From positions 2,108,001 through 2,172,000 of the forward strand of contig NZ_CP072610.1 in the NCBI RefSeq assembly GCF_021029445.1: 64,000 bases of DNA, in the 5' to 3' direction. A program made the position numbers and the translations under genes. Shown in pieces: positions 63,568-64,000 of this stretch. Below the pieces are notes generated by a model. That model did not search any database and had not been told where the DNA came from. It was given only the letters and a program-made list of their open reading frames with translations. Position 1 is the first letter of the stretch; each line of letters begins with the position of its first letter. This DNA comes from Pseudomonas wenzhouensis (lineage in GTDB: Bacteria > Pseudomonadota > Gammaproteobacteria > Pseudomonadales > Pseudomonadaceae).

Positions 63568-63608
63568 AGGGGCAGCACCGTACCGGAAAGGTCAGGTGTT
63601 GCACTCAG
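63396..63608 (-). mobile_element. IS30-type left-end remnant
   Basis: It covers the first 57 codons of the transposase and about 40 bases of leader up to a CTGAGTGCAACAC end (near 63608), which resembles IS30-family termini. The rest of the element is missing, cut at the fusion with the integrase. Confidence 0.6.
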
Positions 63609-63655
63609 TTTTTGCCGCCGCCTTGTTTTTTGATTTTCCATCGAAAGGTTAAAAC

Positions 63656-63674
63656 CACCGGCTTTCAGCCGGTG
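63656..63674 (+). repeat. IS200/IS605 left-end hairpin
   Basis: CACCGGCT with AGCCGGTG around a TTC loop forms an 8-bp stem 38 bases before the transposase start. Such sub-terminal hairpins are the recognition sites of the single-strand transposase. Confidence 0.7.
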
Positions 63675-63712
63675 AGCTTTAGCGCCACCATGCGGGGCTG
63701 GAGGGCAAGCGC

Positions 63713-64000
63713 ATGGATTACAGATACGGCAGTCATACGGTCTACCAGATCGAGTATCACTTTGTTTGGGTGACTAAGTACCGATACAAGGTGCTCAGCG
63801 GTGAGGTTGCTGAGCGAGTGCGAGAGCTGGTGAGACAGACGTGCGAAGCATTTGAAATTCGGATTGTGAAAGGTGTGGTGAGCAAGGATCACGTGCATAT
63901 TCTGGTGAGCAGTCCGCCGAATTTGGCGCCGAGTGAGATCATGAGGCGGATCAAGGGGCGTACGGCGAGCAAGATTTTCGAGGAGTTTCCCCATCTGAAA
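63713..64000 (+). CDS. tnpA: IS200/IS605 Y1 transposase TnpA (3' end outside window)
   Basis: 96 residues to the edge, frame open. MDYRYGSHTVYQIEYHFVWVTKYRYKVL is the family start. The HUH pair is in VSKDHVHILVS; the catalytic Tyr lies further on, beyond the edge. It mobilises single-stranded DNA. Confidence 0.93.
   Translation, partial: MDYRYGSHTVYQIEYHFVWVTKYRYKVLSGEVAERVRELVRQTCEAFEIRIVKGVVSKDHVHILVSSPPNLAPSEIMRRIKGRTASKIFEEFPHLK

Overview
The window reads as a Pseudomonas chromosome, most likely of the P. mendocina / P. oleovorans group. The left 13.6 kb follows the gene order I know from P. aeruginosa (PA2779, PA2778, PA2776, then thrS-infC-rpmI-rplT-pheS-pheT-ihfA-merR-type gene and tRNA-Pro), with high-GC Pseudomonas codon use. 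The species call is inference. No database search was possible.

Core part (1-13.67 kb): the end of a hybrid sensor kinase, two exported proteins of the PA2779/PA2778 families, a shortened IS1182-type insertion sitting in the loop of a terminator, a gamma-glutamylputrescine-type FAD oxidase, tRNA-Val(GAC), the translation operon from thrS to ihfA, a MerR-type regulator and tRNA-Pro(GGG).

Island (from 13.67 kb to the right edge): everything after tRNA-Pro looks acquired. It begins with a Gabija-like nuclease/helicase pair (13.9-16.4 kb) and a Septu-like ATPase/HNH pair (16.9-19.3 kb). A zone of nested mobile DNA follows (19.4-27.1 kb): a small tyrosine recombinase, an IS21 element whose istA is split by an IS5-type element with a CTAG duplication, an IS3 remnant, and an integrase pseudogene split by an IS66-type element with an 8-bp duplication. 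An AT-rich stretch (27.2-29.8 kb) carries a ribbon-helix-helix-like protein, CCTAGG repeats, a frameshifted AlpA-like gene and an HUH-type Rep protein, resembling a small satellite or filamentous-phage relic. Then come umuDC with a LexA box, a 33-residue hydrophobic peptide, and a WYL regulator with an 18-bp palindromic operator.

The main defence operon runs from 33.0 to 50.8 kb: a zinc-ribbon/membrane/OB-fold protein, a SNF2-type helicase (DrmD-like), a 1688-residue adenine methylase (DrmMI/PglX-like), and a 1988-residue helicase. The last combines DrmA-like helicase, DUF1998-like and nuclease-like parts with a C-terminal LexA-type S24 peptidase domain. After it come an ABC-type ATPase (DUF3696-like), a PIN-like nuclease and an RNA ligase. 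Immediately downstream is a complete four-gene Wadjet operon (51.0-56.6 kb).

The right end (56.6-64 kb) is an integrative-element cargo block: RadC, a cysteine-rich protein, a YqaJ exonuclease, vapBC, a DUF932 protein, a glycine-zipper protein, a parDE pair, a chimeric IS30-integrase gene and the start of an IS200/IS605 transposase cut by the window edge. With at least four anti-DNA systems plus two toxin-antitoxin pairs, this is a dense defence island next to a tRNA gene.
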